NCBI GenBank assembly: GCA_002682825.1 | Contig: NOKP01000005.1 | Coordinates: 1,488,001 to 1,552,000 of the forward strand | DNA from: Neonectria sp. B-13 | Lineage: Eukaryota; Ascomycota; Sordariomycetes; Hypocreales; Nectriaceae | Direction of reading: 5' to 3' | DNA length: 64,000 bases | Shown here: piece after piece, positions 44,748-56,630 of the stretch | Position numbering within the stretch: position 1 is the stretch's first letter | Layout: the number at the start of each line of letters is the position of its first letter | Translations under genes and position numbers: made by a program | Notes under the pieces: generated by a model | Told to the model about the DNA's origin: nothing | The model's input: the letters and a program-made list of their open reading frames with translations, nothing else | Database searches by the model: none

Positions 44748-47141
44748 TTAAATAAGCAGGGCCAAGATAAGAGGGAGAGCCATCAGAAGGCCTCCATGGA
44801 TGATGCTACCACTGCTAGCCGCCGGAACGGTAGGGGGAACCGGGGTAGTAGCCGGAGTCGAGGCCAGGACAGGAACGGTTGAAGGGGTCGAAGAAAGAAT
44901 GGGGGTAGTGAAAGAGCCAGTGGGAGCAGGAACGCCAGGGACAGGCGCGCTGGTCGCGATGGTTCCATTGTTGGCGGGGTATGGAACTGTTTCAACAGGA
45001 ACGGGCACGCTCTCAGTACCAGTGGGCACTCCGGGGACGGAGTTCTCAGAGCCAGGAGTGTTATAACCGGGAACTTGAGGGACCGACGCGGTTGAGGCAG
45101 CGGAGGTCACGACCTGGAAGCCGGAAGTGACGTGAGGAGCCGCAGTGCTTTGGACAATCTTCGTGGTACCGGGGGCCGAGTTCTCGAAGCCGGGGGTGTT
45201 GGAAGCGGGAGCGTCAGGGACCGACACGGTGGAGGCAGGAGTCTCGGAACTGGCAACTTCAGGGACCGACACAGTTGAGGCAGCAGAGGTCACAACCTGG
45301 AAGCCAGAAGTGGCGTGAGGAACAGAAGTGCTCTGGGCAGTCTTAGCAGTAGCGGGGCAGACGGTGGTGCGGTTGACGATGGTGACAGTAGGCGCAGGAG
45401 GGGACACGTTGGTTGGCGCGTGGAAGGTGCTGGTGGTACGCTCACTGCAGGGCACAATGGTAGTAAGAGTGTCGGTGATGGTGGTGACCGAGACGGGCGC
45501 CGAAGTCGACTGAGAGGCTGGGGTCGAGGCTGAGATGGCACCGGTCTCGCCAGCAGGGCAAACGTAGGTGCTCGAAACAACAGTGGAAGTGACGACCTTC
45601 AGAGTGTAGCGAGCCGGGCAGTTCACAACAGAGGCAGCACAGCTCGTGATAGTGTAGACGTGGGTGGACGTAACGGTGCTAGTGACGTCCTTACCATTGG
45701 TAGGAGTGCTGGAGTTGCCGTGGACCGCAGCAGGGGTGGTGATGATGGAATCGAAGGTGGTTGCCGTCCCAGCGCCGGAGGTAGGAATGGTAGTGACCGA
45801 GATGTCACTGGTGGCAGAGGCGGCATCACCAGAGACGGTAGGGATGGCATCGCCGGAGACGATGGGGATAGCATCGCCAGGGACGGTAGGAACGGCATCA
45901 CCAGAGACGGTGGGGACGGCATCACCAGAGACGGTGGGGACGGCATCACCAGAGACGGTGGGGACGGCATCACCAGAGACGGTGGGGACGGCATCACCAG
46001 AGATGGTAGGCACAGCATCGCCAGAGACGGTAGGCACAGCATCGCCGGAGACGGTAGGCACGGCATCGCCGGAGACGGTAGAGATGGTAGTAGCCGAAAG
46101 GACACCGGAAGAACTGGCTCCAGGACTCCCAAGGAAATCACCGGGAGTACCACGGTTGGGTTGGCAGCGCTCGGCTTTAGCGGCGGTGGCAAGAGTGATT
46201 GTCAAGCCAGGGGCAAGGCTTAGGTCGAGGATGTCGCCAACCTCCACGTTCAACTCAATGGAAAGACCGAGAGTGAGAGCAATGACTTCGGAGACGGAGA
46301 CAACGCAGTCGTCAGTAGCAACGAGGACCGCAGTGTAGTCAAACAAGCTGACCCAAATGGCCACCTTGGCACCAGCCTCGATCTCAAGGACAGGGATCTC
46401 AAGCTCAGCTCCAAGGTCGATCTCAGTTCGCAGACGGAGACCAAGCTGCAGGTCGATCTCAGCAGATAGATCAACCTCGGCGCCAATACCGAGGGGCAGA
46501 GCCTTGGCAACAAGTCCCTCAAGAGAAACATCCACGACGTCCTTGCTCAGAAGAGAAATGTCGACGAAGGCCTTCTTGCCAAACGAGATGTAGACACCGG
46601 TCGAAAGATCAATGGCTGCACCAACACTGACAATGAGGTCGAGGGCAACAGCAGCGCCGGCGTGGGTCTCGAGTAGTCCGGGGATCTCAAGATCGAGTGC
46701 GGCAGAAGCAAACAACTCGACAGACTCATGGACGGCAGCTGAGGCGGAGATGTCGACCTGGATGAAGGCCGTGACACCTCCAAGGCCAACTCGAATCTTG
46801 GGCTCGTCCAGAAACCCCTTCAGCAGCTCAAGAGTGATATCTCCGGAGATTTGAGCCTTGGGCAGGTGGAGGCCGAGGCTGATGGCAGCAGAAATGTCGG
46901 TCTCGGGAGCAGCGATACTATGAAAGACATTAGCATTAACGACTCGTTTTCAAGATATTGGTTTTGAGACATACCCCGCGAACAGAGTGTGGTCCTCCCA
47001 GTTGTTAGCCAAGCTGCAAGCCGAAGGAGCAATGCTGCTCTGCTTGTTGACGAGGTCACCAAGACCGCCCAAAAGGTGCGGGGAGGCTCGGGCAGAAGCC
47101 ACAAGCCCTCCCAGAGTAGGAAGCAGACTAGAAACACGCAT
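44748..47141 (-). CDS. GPI-anchored adhesin-like wall protein with 8-aa tandem repeats
   Basis: Exons 47141-46975 and 46917-44748 (57-nt intron) encode 778 aa. Signal peptide: MRVSSLLPTLGGLVASARA. Residues about 35-300 form a hydrophobic-polar alternating domain, with many short beta-like strands (DISASAAVHESVELFASAALDLEIPG; AEVDLSAEIDLQLGL) that looks like a beta-solenoid or amphipathic repeat. It is followed by eleven SGDAVPTV-type octapeptides, then long Ser/Thr/Pro-rich segments with cysteine pairs and C-terminal hydrophobic SIIHGGLLMALPLILALLI, a GPI signal. Such architecture suits a surface adhesin or hydrophobic coat protein. No known ligand-binding domain is recognised. Repeat number probably varies among strains. 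Confidence 0.82.
45815..46085 (-). repeat. Eleven 24-nt coding tandem repeats
   Basis: Each unit encodes (S/P)GDA(V/I/A)P(T/I)(V/I); eight units read SGDAVPT and the last three on the protein's C-terminal side have drifted (PGDAIPIV, SGDAIPTV, SGDAASAT). Near-identity of the DNA in the middle indicates recent unequal exchange or slippage. Confidence 0.92.
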
Positions 47142-48817
47142 CTTGATAGTATCAGTAAAGAATGGCTGGAGAAACAATGTCTCCGAAAGGTTGCAAAGAG
47201 AGTGACTGGAAAGGACTGGTTGGATGGCTCAGTTGGACACAAAAATGGTATTCAACAGCAGAATGGGTTCTATTTCAATGGGAATTCACCACCGCAAGCG
47301 TCTAGGGGGTTGTGGACCTTGAGGTCGACACTGTCTGACCGCATCATGCTGTCAGTTCCTTACTCTGGGCGGTAAGTCAATCCCAAGTGATCATCTCAGG
47401 ACGGCCGCCGATCATCATATCAAACCCTTGGAAAGCTAGACCGTAAAACGGAGCGCACTGACAAATAACTGCCGCCAGCCATCTGTCCGGAGAATGACAA
47501 CCCTGCACACGTGCTAAAACCGAACCGGACGATAAGATCTTCCCGATTAATGTTTGATGTTTGGCCACGTTCTGAGCCCTTGGCGCGAGATCCCCCTTAA
47601 GCGCAGAGGCTCAAGCGCTCTAGATCGCTCATCACAATACGCCTGTAACTGAATCCAACCCTATTCCCACCAACCCCCTTTTCTAACCGGCATGGCGGGA
47701 TTGGATGTGTCATCAGCCCTGGTGATCCTGTATCGCCGGGCCAAAGGCCACTAGGATCGTTCAATTGTCCAATTTCGCCTCTGTTGACACTACTCTCTGT
47801 GCAATTGACTAGCCTCAAGGACGACAAACTCAATCCAAAGCAGTTTTTGGTAGCGAGCACATAACTCTCGAAACGCAAATTGGACATCTATAGTACTGGC
47901 ATGCACAAAGACGTTGCTTGCAGGGCTCGAGCAAGTATGTGGAAGCGGCGATGTTAAAAACCTACTTGGTTTTGTTTGTTGTGTCTGTCACTCTTTCAAT
48001 GTTGTCTTACCTGATCCTTATATTGCTGAAATAAAACGATGCAATGGAAGTCTCCTAGAAACAGATCCTGTTACATGTAAATCACAGTTGCATTACGCAT
48101 CAGCGGAGTACGCTTTCCATGTTTCCGTCGCCAGTAGTGTGATAAGTCATAAATACATGATCTAAGTTGTGTATCTACCGGACTGACTACAGGGTAAAGT
48201 GCCTTCCGGCAAGTCGCCCCGACATGGTTCATCGCTGAGGGGCTTCGGCTTGCGATTCGTTTCCTCGATTAGTTGGAAAAGATTGCGATCCTCTGCCATC
48301 GAGCCCGGATCAATCGGAATTGTAACTAAGAGGCAAATTCGAGAGCTGGACTCACAAGGAAGGATGCAGAACTTCTCGAAAAGGTTGTCGTTGCTCAGCA
48401 ATCTGACGAGACGTGCTCTCTGACAGAAATGCTCCACAGTCATAGCATGCCCAGGTATGACGGTCAGTTCCTCTAATCCGCTGCCACCCTGTCTATTCTT
48501 AACAAGCCATAGAGCTCTTTCCCCTGCAAAGGTTGAATACGAGTCAAGCTATCGGCCGCCATACTCGTTTTACCCGTGCCCACCGCGCTGTCATGGTTCT
48601 TAATATTTGGTGCTTTCGCACAAGGTATCGCGGGGATTTGACTTACTCAACGATGTGACAGCTCTCCGTCCTACCCGATGGCGCGACAGCTCCCCAACCC
48701 ATGGAGTCAGCGTCTGGTTGCGATTCACTTTGTTTGAATTGCAGCACGCTAATTGAGGGCTTAGGTGCTGCCCATTCGTCCACGAACTCCGGACCCAAAA
48801 TTTAAGAAAAATCGGAT
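47142..48817. other. Intergenic; contains dispersed repeat copy B
   Basis: No supported gene. Promoter of the adhesin-like gene is at the left. Several 60-100-codon frames on both strands are unrecognised. Confidence 0.45.
48070..48146 (+). repeat. Dispersed repeat copy B
   Basis: Partner of the segment at 42462-42540, same orientation. Differences are mostly transitions (for example TACTACGCATTAGCGGAGTG versus CATTACGCATCAGCGGAGTA), as expected if copies diverged by RIP-like mutation. Confidence 0.5.
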
Positions 48818-49783
48818 TTATGCTGCATCCCTTCCGCATAAACAAGAGTTACGTGCACGGATATATTCTTCTCTCGGTAATCCTGCGACTGGCGACCCCC
48901 AGCCGGTGTTCACCGTGTCTGTGGTGCCGCGACGCTCTGTCGTCCAGGTCCAGCCGGTGTTCTCCGTGTCTATCGTGCCGCGACGCTCTGTCGTCCATAA
49001 GGTGCTGCTGCCTTTCCTAGTTTTTGCTATATCGACCAAGCGGTTAAGGATGCTGAACTCCAATTTGAGCTTTGTGCTGTAGGCGAGAGCTTTATAGCTG
49101 GTCTGGAGGTAGTACAGGCCTGCGTACTCGAAAACCAGGACAGGGGCGTCGAGTGCGGCGACAAGAATGCTTACGATAATCAGGTGCCTTAGCATATTTC
49201 GGTTCGTGTCTTGCCCAGGGATAGCCGTTAGTCGTAGCATCTTTGTCGTCTCGGAAATGTACAGCCCTGAGATTGCCATTTCTTGGAGGAAGAAAATGGT
49301 GATCTGAATTTTCTCGTAGATGGCGTATGGCTTTATATAGGGCTCTGGGTTCGAGGAGTTGGCGCCGTAGACCAAGATAGTAGTCGGGACATGGCAGATG
49401 ATGGCGTTGACAATGATCATGAGTAGAACAGCCCTCAGCCATTTTCTGTTGTACAAGATGAGGTGTAGTCGTGAATAGAGGACCATAGACTGCCCTGTCA
49501 CCAAAGGCCACCAACCGACAATAATAAGAGTGACATAGAGGTAACTACTCGTAGAAGGTCGAAAGCTCTTGAGCAGGAAGCCGATCGCATACGGAGGGAT
49601 TCCCCAAGTCGCGAGTACAAAGCTCCAGAAGTAGAGGCCGCTCCGTTTCTTGAATGTGGAAAGGATAATGAAGTTGAGCTCGATGAAGTTGAACAGGGAG
49701 ATTGCCAGAAAGCAGGCAATAACAAAGGCATTGGGCCCGGTAACGGGAGGGTCCTTCGAGATAGCCCTTTCGGTTGTCGCCAT
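48818..49783 (-). CDS. Seven-helix fungal membrane protein (DUF7703-like)
   Basis: Intronless, 321 aa. About seven hydrophobic helices: FVIACFLAISLFNFIELNFI, FWSFVLATWGIPPYAIGFLL, LYVTLIIVGWWPLVTGQSMV, AVLLMIIVNAIICHVPTTIL, IQITIFFLQEMAISGLYI, HLIIVSILVAALDAPVLVF and a last half-helix. The order, the GWWPLVTGQSMVLYSRLH motif and the IQE(M)AISGLYI segment match the uncharacterised fungal DUF7703 group. The cytosolic C-terminus holds two copies of a 17-18-residue unit (TTERRGT-DT-NTGW), a recent 54-nt tandem duplication. Function unknown; receptor-like or transport roles are speculation. Confidence 0.85.
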   Translation of the reverse strand: MATTERAISKDPPVTGPNAFVIACFLAISLFNFIELNFIILSTFKKRSGLYFWSFVLATWGIPPYAIGFLLKSFRPSTSSYLYVTLIIVGWWPLVTGQSMVLYSRLHLILYNRKWLRAVLLMIIVNAIICHVPTTILVYGANSSNPEPYIKPYAIYEKIQITIFFLQEMAISGLYISETTKMLRLTAIPGQDTNRNMLRHLIIVSILVAALDAPVLVFEYAGLYYLQTSYKALAYSTKLKLEFSILNRLVDIAKTRKGSSTLWTTERRGTIDTENTGWTWTTERRGTTDTVNTGWGSPVAGLPREEYIRARNSCLCGRDAA

Positions 49784-51597
49784 CGTTAAGCCGCTGTCAT
49801 GCTCTCAAGCGGACCCTGTAATTAGGTTTGTCGATACCGGGAAGTTGTCGCTGAGCATCTTCCAAGGGTTGAAATCGTGATCATCACGTGGAAATGACCT
49901 AGGTGTCAGTGATGTTTGATGGGACGGCGGCACTTGATCGAAAGCCAGTGCCGTTATATATGACATTTTGGCTTTCTGGTGGCTCTCTTTCCCTGCTGAC
50001 CTCTCTGAGGCGTCGTCTTAGCCTCTACCCGACAGTCTTTGGGACGCCACCCCCTCACAACGGAAAGTTCCGTAGCCTGAGTGTGTGCGCGTCACGTTGA
50101 ACTATGAAGGTGTGACTAGGAGGCCGCATTTAGACTAGACAAAAGACCGATCTGTTTTCGGCTTATTGGGTCAATGAGTCTTCCGACATGCGGTTGTTGG
50201 CGCCTCGAAAGCTGGCGTAGGCAACGTCCTAATCGCAGTTGGCTATGTGATGGACGCCGACCTCTAGAGGGGCTGACGGCCAAGTGCATTTCGGCGGTAG
50301 CCCCAAAGTGGAAAGGTACCTGCACGACAAGCAGCCCGATATCTATGTGTTACTCTATTTCCCTTTACAGTGCACACGGATGCTAATTCCCCGACAGGTC
50401 CATTATTCTAGCCCTGACGACCACAACTAGGACAATACAACTAGATGACAGACATTCGATGAGCTCTATATGGCTGGGAAGACTTGACTGGTAAAACGCT
50501 CTACCAGCTCTACCAAATGCTAGAAGAGATTCGAGGCAGGGCTTCAGGATTGCCTGCATAAATCATGATTTTCCCCGACAAGGCATTACTCGCATCTGGG
50601 AGGTTTTGGAAGCAGGATTCGAAGGCGCAAGTACGCAAGAGCTTCTAGTAATTGTTGTTTCCAATCGAGCCCCGGCAGAGGCCTTCATCTACGCCTGCCG
50701 AGGTATTCTTGCGGAACACCAAGTCAGATTGGAATTAATTGGCATGATGGAACTCAGCGTACGTGAACTTGCTCGTCATACTCGTCGCCTGGTTTGAACA
50801 TGGTTCCGGAAATAGCTAATCGTCTGGTTAATAGTTAAGACCATGATCCCATTTGTCGAGAAAGCCTATTTGTTTAAAGTACGAAGGTTAGATGCAAAAT
50901 ATACAATATAAACCCAGTTGGGTACTGTACCCAGTACTATATGCCACAATGGCCATTTTCAGTTAAGATTTAGAGTACAGTTTTTTTGGTTTGCCTTCTG
51001 GAAAGCCTGAGATGATAGGATGGATTCTGGGGAATTGCCGGGACGATTCCGGCGGTTGGAGCAGGAATAACTGTGGACCCTTGAAGTCTGATGTACAAAG
51101 TCTCTCCCACTGGCCTCCCAGGCATGGCCAGGAATGAATGGTCGCATTCTATTCGAGTCACCAGTAAAACGAGAGTCAGCTTATTGCATCTTTACACCCA
51201 TCTGGTTCTTCTTCGGTAAATTCGTCTGAATAACTCACCAAACCTGCACACCCACTCCTTGTTCTGCAGATTAGTGCGACTCGTACAGGGCCATTGATAA
51301 ACCGGCGGAGGTTCCACTGATAAACATCGCGGAGTTGCGGGCCGAGCTGACCGTCCAAGTGCATGAAGCGGTGTCACGAGACTCCTCCGCTGATTGCAAC
51401 GTGAGACCCACCTGAGGGTATTTCCTTTCTTCAGTCTGACTCCTCCTCCTTCTCGTTTCTTCTGAATCTCACCAGCTTGTGTCTGGAAAGAAAGTCTTTG
51501 TTTCAAAAGCATAACCATAAATTGAATTACACACTAAACTTGATTTTGTCTACTGTCGAGCCTATCTGCTTCATTGACCTGCAACGCAAACGCTGCA
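49784..51597. other. Intergenic, nothing recognised
   Basis: 1.8 kb between head-to-head genes (membrane protein on minus, MFS transporter on plus). Frames up to about 110 codons are present but unrecognised. Confidence 0.5.
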
Positions 51598-53477
51598 ATG
51601 GTTCGACCGAGTGATCCACCAAGCACAAGAACCACAGAATGTCCACCGCCATTCCCCGCACGGCAGATGTTTGTTTTGGGTATGTTTGCTTCAAGAAGAG
51701 CGAAAACGTTGCGACTGTCCGAGTAAGGGGATTTGATCGTACAGCTAGACTAAACAAAGCTAACCCACCGCTTGCCCTAGCATTATGTCGACTTTGTGAG
51801 CCTATCGCGTTCACGTCGATTTTCCCGTACATCTACTTCATGATTGAAGATTTCCATGAAACCGATGATCCGAATCAAATTTCAACCTATGCTGGCATGA
51901 TGACAACCGCGTTTGCCCTTGCTGAGTTCTCAACTGGGGCTCTCTGGGGTCGAATCAGCGACAAGGTGGGCCGAAAACCCGTCATTATCATTGCTCTGCT
52001 TGGTACAGCCATAAGCATGGTCTTCTTAGGGCTTTCGCCAAGTATCTGGACTGCGTTGCTCTCTCGTGTCCTTGCAGGGCTCCTGAACGGGTTTGTACCT
52101 GCCTTTTTCTTAGCTCGAGCTCATGGGTCTAATTTCCTATTGAAATAAATAGGAACATCAGTGTCATGCAAACAGTTGTAGGTGAAATCATCACCGTTAA
52201 AGAACACCAAGGTGAATACAAGTCCGCTTTATTATTGTTAGAAAACTTCTAATCCCCCAACAGCTCGTGCATACATGATCATGCCTTTGGTCTGGAGTAC
52301 TGGGTAAGCCCTCTGTGCTGTATTCACATCGCATTCAACTGACAACTTGCATATCTATAATTGGCCCTATGGTTGGAGGAGCACTGGCTAGACCTTGTAT
52401 CAGCTACCCGAGCCTTTTCCCGAAAGGTTCCATCTGGGATCGTTGGCCATATCTCCTGCCAAACCTATTCAGTGCGATACTGCTGATTGTGGGTGCTTTG
52501 CTCGGAGCTCTTTTCATGCAAGAAACAAACCCAAGGGTTTCACGTCGTGACCCTGGACTAGAGTTTGGCAATTGGATCTCTTCAAAGAGTTCCCGGCTAC
52601 TTCGAGGTTCTGAGCCAGCTGATGATCAGCAGAGGCCATCTGCTCAGCCTGAACCAAGTGGAATTCTTCGGATCGCACAACCACTGCCTAGTGTTCAAGT
52701 CCATTCAAGGTTCTCAAAGAAACCTCGAGTGGTCTTCAATCGCCAGGTTGTCCTGAACATTGCTTCGTATGGAATTCTCGCGTTGTAAGTGCCCAAAGTA
52801 AGCCTGGCTTGCACTGGCAATTAACATTTATTAGCCATACCATGACCTTTGACCAGCTATTCCCCATGGTTCTGAGTACCGAAACACGAGCCGACAGACA
52901 GCTTTCTTGGCCATTCAAATTTGTCGATGGATACGGCATGAACAGTAAGGAAGTGGGCTTTATTCTTTCCGTTCAAGGCGTATACTCGCTATTCTCTACA
53001 GCCTTTTTATTCCCGTTCACTGTCAATCGAACAGGGTCTCTGAAATTGTTCAAATGGTTGGCCCTCACGTATTGGGTTTTGTATTTCTTCGCGCCTTACG
53101 CAGTTCTGCTCCCTGACGGTCTGAAAATGGTTGGAGTATATGCGATTCTTCTTTTGAGATGTTCCTATGGGGCTCTGGCATATCCTGCCAACGCCATCCT
53201 GTTGATCAATTCGGTCACAGACATGACGAATCTCGGAACGATTAATGGTATCGCAGCTTCTACAGCGAGTCTGTGTCGAGCCTTCAGCCCCGCAGCATCT
53301 GGATTTCTGTACACAGTGGGACTTGAAGCGGGATACTCTGGTCTTCCGTGGTGGTTTAATGCGGCAGTGACAGTTGGCGGTGCAGTGGTGAGCGTCTACT
53401 TGATGGACCAAAAGGTTGAGCCTGAGGATGGAGATTGTGATGAAGAGACGGGGCTGCTCATTGGTTTGGTTCACTAA
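51598..53477 (+). CDS. MFS multidrug/zinc-induced-facilitator-like transporter with a defective splice acceptor
   Basis: Exons 51598-51679, 51781-52090, 52153-52211, 52264-52303, 52353-52784 and 52835-53477 give 521 aa if intron 4 is cut at the position that fits the family. The start at 51598 gives ...PARQMFVLALCRLCEPIAFTSIFPYIY, a hallmark of the ZIFL/Zrg-like drug:H+ antiporter branch. Also seen: LWGRISDKVGRKPVI (motif A), SRVLAGLLNGNISVMQTVVGE, PLVWSTG, IIGPMVGGALARP (motif C-like), and helices to AYPANAILLINSVTD. Intron 4 (52304-52352) has a good donor (GTAAGC) and branch (ACTGAC) but ends ...TTGCAT where CAG is expected. The first AG that keeps frame is at 52391 and would delete 13 residues containing the GPMVGG motif. 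Confidence 0.8.
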
Positions 53478-54272
53478 AGCCTACTCATATGACAGGAATG
53501 TAGGGCTGGAGTTAATCTAGTGGAGCTATATGGTTTTGTCAATGTGGCTGAGTCTTAGCTACTGACAAGCTGGGTTATATACAGGGCCCCACCGCTTTAC
53601 TGGCTTGCGCCTAACTGCCACATTCTGTCTGTCATATTTAAGTGCATCGACCTAGTTGTGTAATACTAACTCAAGGTAAGGCCCAAACCTCTAATTTTAG
53701 TAGGTAGAAAACAGTGAGCTCGACGATAGAAGGTTGGGTGATTGGGAGATCGGCAGCCTACAGTAAAATAATGGCATAGAAAATATCGGGATTAGGCGAG
53801 ACAGCGGTGAATTAGAACGCCATAGTTGTAATTGAGTTGTATTTACGGCCCTTCTCCAGTAGCAACGGTCATATAGTCTAGGTATGTATTGACTTGACAT
53901 GGAGGAAAATCAAGACGTCAAGCAAATCGATAGACCGAGGAGTCAAATCACTACCTTGAGTGCCTCCACATATTTTTTGCTTGTTCAAGCCACATCCATC
54001 TATTTGAACTGCCCCCACTTCTCATATACTGCGCTAGTTTTGTTGTCTCAAAGAGCCGAATCGCATATCCCTTGCGTTATATATCATCCTAAAGTAGTAA
54101 AAATATAACTAGGCTCTAATAGACTTGGCTTTCCGTTTAAATGTTGGTATTTCTTGTAATTATTTCACTATGTATAGATACTCTACACTATATACTGCGT
54201 AACTTCCGCCTACCCTGTAACCGAACAGTCGCATACTCATCCGTGACCTCCAGGTTTCAGAAGCTAATTATA
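53478..54272. other. AT-rich intergenic region
   Basis: Convergent 3' flanks of the MFS and P450 genes. No gene recognised. Confidence 0.55.
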
Positions 54273-56052
54273 TCATGGTCGCTTTGTGAAAACCAGCGGG
54301 CATTCATCCTAGACGTAAAGTTAGTAGCTGCGTCTCATGTCAAGTCGTAACAATACTGGACTTACCATAGGGAATAAAGTCGCAAACACTCTAATCTCTT
54401 CGGAGCGGCTCGTAGCGTGGTGCACCCAGTCAACTTCCAACGCAGCTTTGCCAATCATGGCGGCCATAGTAAGCGGCACGTACTTGCGTGCAAGACAGTC
54501 ATGGGCACCACTGCCAAAAACGAGCCAGTTCTTGGTCTTGGACTCGGCATCGCCTGTAATCCAGCGTTCGGGGTCGAAGACATCGGGGTTCGGGTACGCT
54601 TCTGGGTCATGGAGAGCCGGGTAACAGGACGGAACAATCATGGCGCCCTTGGGTACGGTGTAGTATGGAGTGACGGGGAACGCTTTGGTGGCGAGATAAG
54701 GCACGAAGATGACAGGAGGACGATGGCGGAGGAGCTCCTTCACCACGGCGTTGGTGTAAGTGAGCGAGTCGAACATGTCCAGCTCGAAGGGGCGGTTTCT
54801 ATCACCACCACGGGCGACGAGGTTCTCCTCTCGGAGGCGGTCGAGCACGTCGGGCCTCTGGGCGAGGATCTGGAATAGCCAGGTGGTTGCACTGCTGGAT
54901 GCGTCTTGGGACGCGAAGAGAAAGGTGAACATTGTCTGCCCAATCTCGTAGTCGGTGAATTCGCGGATCAGGTTTGTAGGCTTCTCAATGCCAACCTCCC
55001 CTGCGGCGATTCGCTCGTTGTACTTTTTAGACTCCATCATGTGCAGAACCCACTCGTCGACGATGCAAGTTGGCTCGGCGCCGGTGGCCATGTTGGCCTT
55101 GCATGCAGTAGCGCACTTTGCAAATTCGACCAGGACGGCATCTGCTATGCGCTTGCCGTGCCAGCACTTGGTACCGGGGACGTAGATAGAAAACGGAATG
55201 TTGACGAGTTCGAGAGCGGCGGTAACGAGGTAGAAGTCGTCGGCAATTCTCTTGACGGCATCCTGGGAGATGTAATCCCCAAAGAACGTCCGACATGAAA
55301 GCGCGCAGTTGATCTCTCTGAAGAGCCCCATGAACGGTATCGGCTTACCGCCGTTGGCTTCGCTGGCGGCAACGAACTTGTCGAAGTAATCGGCGTAGAC
55401 TTTTTCCTGGACCGGCAGGTACATGCTAAGCGCCTTGTTGGTGAAGAGGCCGACCAAGCCCCTGCGGAACGCAGTATGGGCCTTTCCCATGAGAAACACC
55501 CACGCCGTCGGACGCATGATCTCGGTCGCCATGGGGACGATGCATGGTTTGGCGTATGTGGGCGACTTGAAGACCTTGTGGGCCGCGTCGCGGTCCGAAG
55601 CTAGGACGACAAACCTGCGAGACAACTTGTTAGTATCTTTACCGGCGAGGTGGAGGTGAGACGTACTTGTGGAAGACAGAGACGCAGCTGAGGGGACCAC
55701 TGGCCCATTGAGCGAGGTAGGCGTCGAACTTTGGGTGGAGGGCTTGCACGAATGGCCCCATGAAAGGAATCTTGAACATGGGTCCTGCTATTGAGCCTTT
55801 GCGCTTGATGTACATAACTAGAACAGTGTCAGCAATCATGGCCATGTTCACGACTTCGAACTGCGTACATTGATCGTAAGCAACTAGTATAAGGAGGACC
55901 GTGACGGCCATCTGCGTATTGGTCCAGTTATTGGTCCAGTCCGAAAGATAGTTTGCCAGGAGGCCGTCGAGTTGGCTGGAGACGCCATGCTGCTCAAGGA
56001 TGGTGTCGTTTCCGACCGAGGGCGTGATACTGCCTTCGATAACTGTGGCCAT
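54273..56052 (-). CDS. Cytochrome P450 of the ERG5/CYP61 (sterol C-22 desaturase) type
   Basis: Exons (5' to 3') 56052-55869, 55817-55667, 55614-54366 and 54308-54273 give 539 aa; all introns (51, 52, 57 nt) have good signals and the last has a TACTAAC branch. An N-terminal membrane helix (MAVTVLLILVAYDQ) is followed by [74 protein letters not shown] (I helix), VKELLRHRPP (ExxR), FDPERWITGDAESKTKNWLVFGSGAHDCLA (heme loop) and the ERG5-type end DECPLVFTKRP. Canonical ERG5 makes the C22-C23 double bond of ergosterol in the ER. Here the heme loop reads CLA instead of CLG and other positions have drifted, so it is likely a diverged paralogue. Neighbours are a Zn2Cys6 regulator and an MDR reductase on the same strand. 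Confidence 0.9.
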
Positions 56053-56448
56053 AGTGAAAACTGGAGCAACAACCAAATGTTCTGCTGGTTCTCTCGAGTT
56101 ATTACCTGGGCACCAAAGACCTTTTATCGGAATTGGAGCACGGCAGGGGCATGCCGGATATACCGTAAGGCCACGGCTTTGACGGGATAAAACAGGGGAG
56201 TCGGCCTATGAGAGCCATGGCAACGCAACGGGAGTGTGGAGACGTTGGATCTGACAGACGAGAAGCCGGCGGCTGCCGAACAGATGGGCCATCCCAAAGG
56301 CCATGATGAGATGGCGTGAGTCTTCCATTGTCGTGGCTCCCGGGTTCAACGTAACCGATTCCGTACTAGACTCCGCTGGCAGCACACCGCGATCCATCCG
56401 CGGCGGTTGGACGGCCCCAACTATTGATCCTTGGCACCCTGCAAGGCA

Positions 56449-56501
56449 TGCGGAGTCTAGTCCTATTTAGTCCTAGACTCCGAATTCCACCATCTTTTCT
56501 G
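56449..56501. promoter_or_regulatory. Palindromic site 1, CGGAGTCTAG-N12-CTAGACTCCG
   Basis: Perfect 10-bp inverted arms at 56451-56460 and 56473-56482 with a 12-nt spacer. CGG/CCG ends in inverted orientation are the usual recognition form of Zn2Cys6 dimers; one such regulator is encoded at 56774-58387. A further half site CTAGACTCCG lies at 56366-56375, nearer the P450 start. Confidence 0.55.
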
Positions 56502-56630
56502 TTGCGTGGGAACAATGCACACGCGCCGGGTACGTCGTAATCGTATTAGACGTGTGTCAAGACGACGTTTTCGTTTGGCACCTCTGACACCTGAAATGGG
56601 CATTCTTAATTGGGAATTTGCAATTGGACC

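Noticed and set aside
45290..46338. Long frames on both strands inside the adhesin-like gene (for example plus 45664-46338)
   Set aside because: Shadows of the 24-nt repeat and Ser/Thr-rich coding region; low complexity only.
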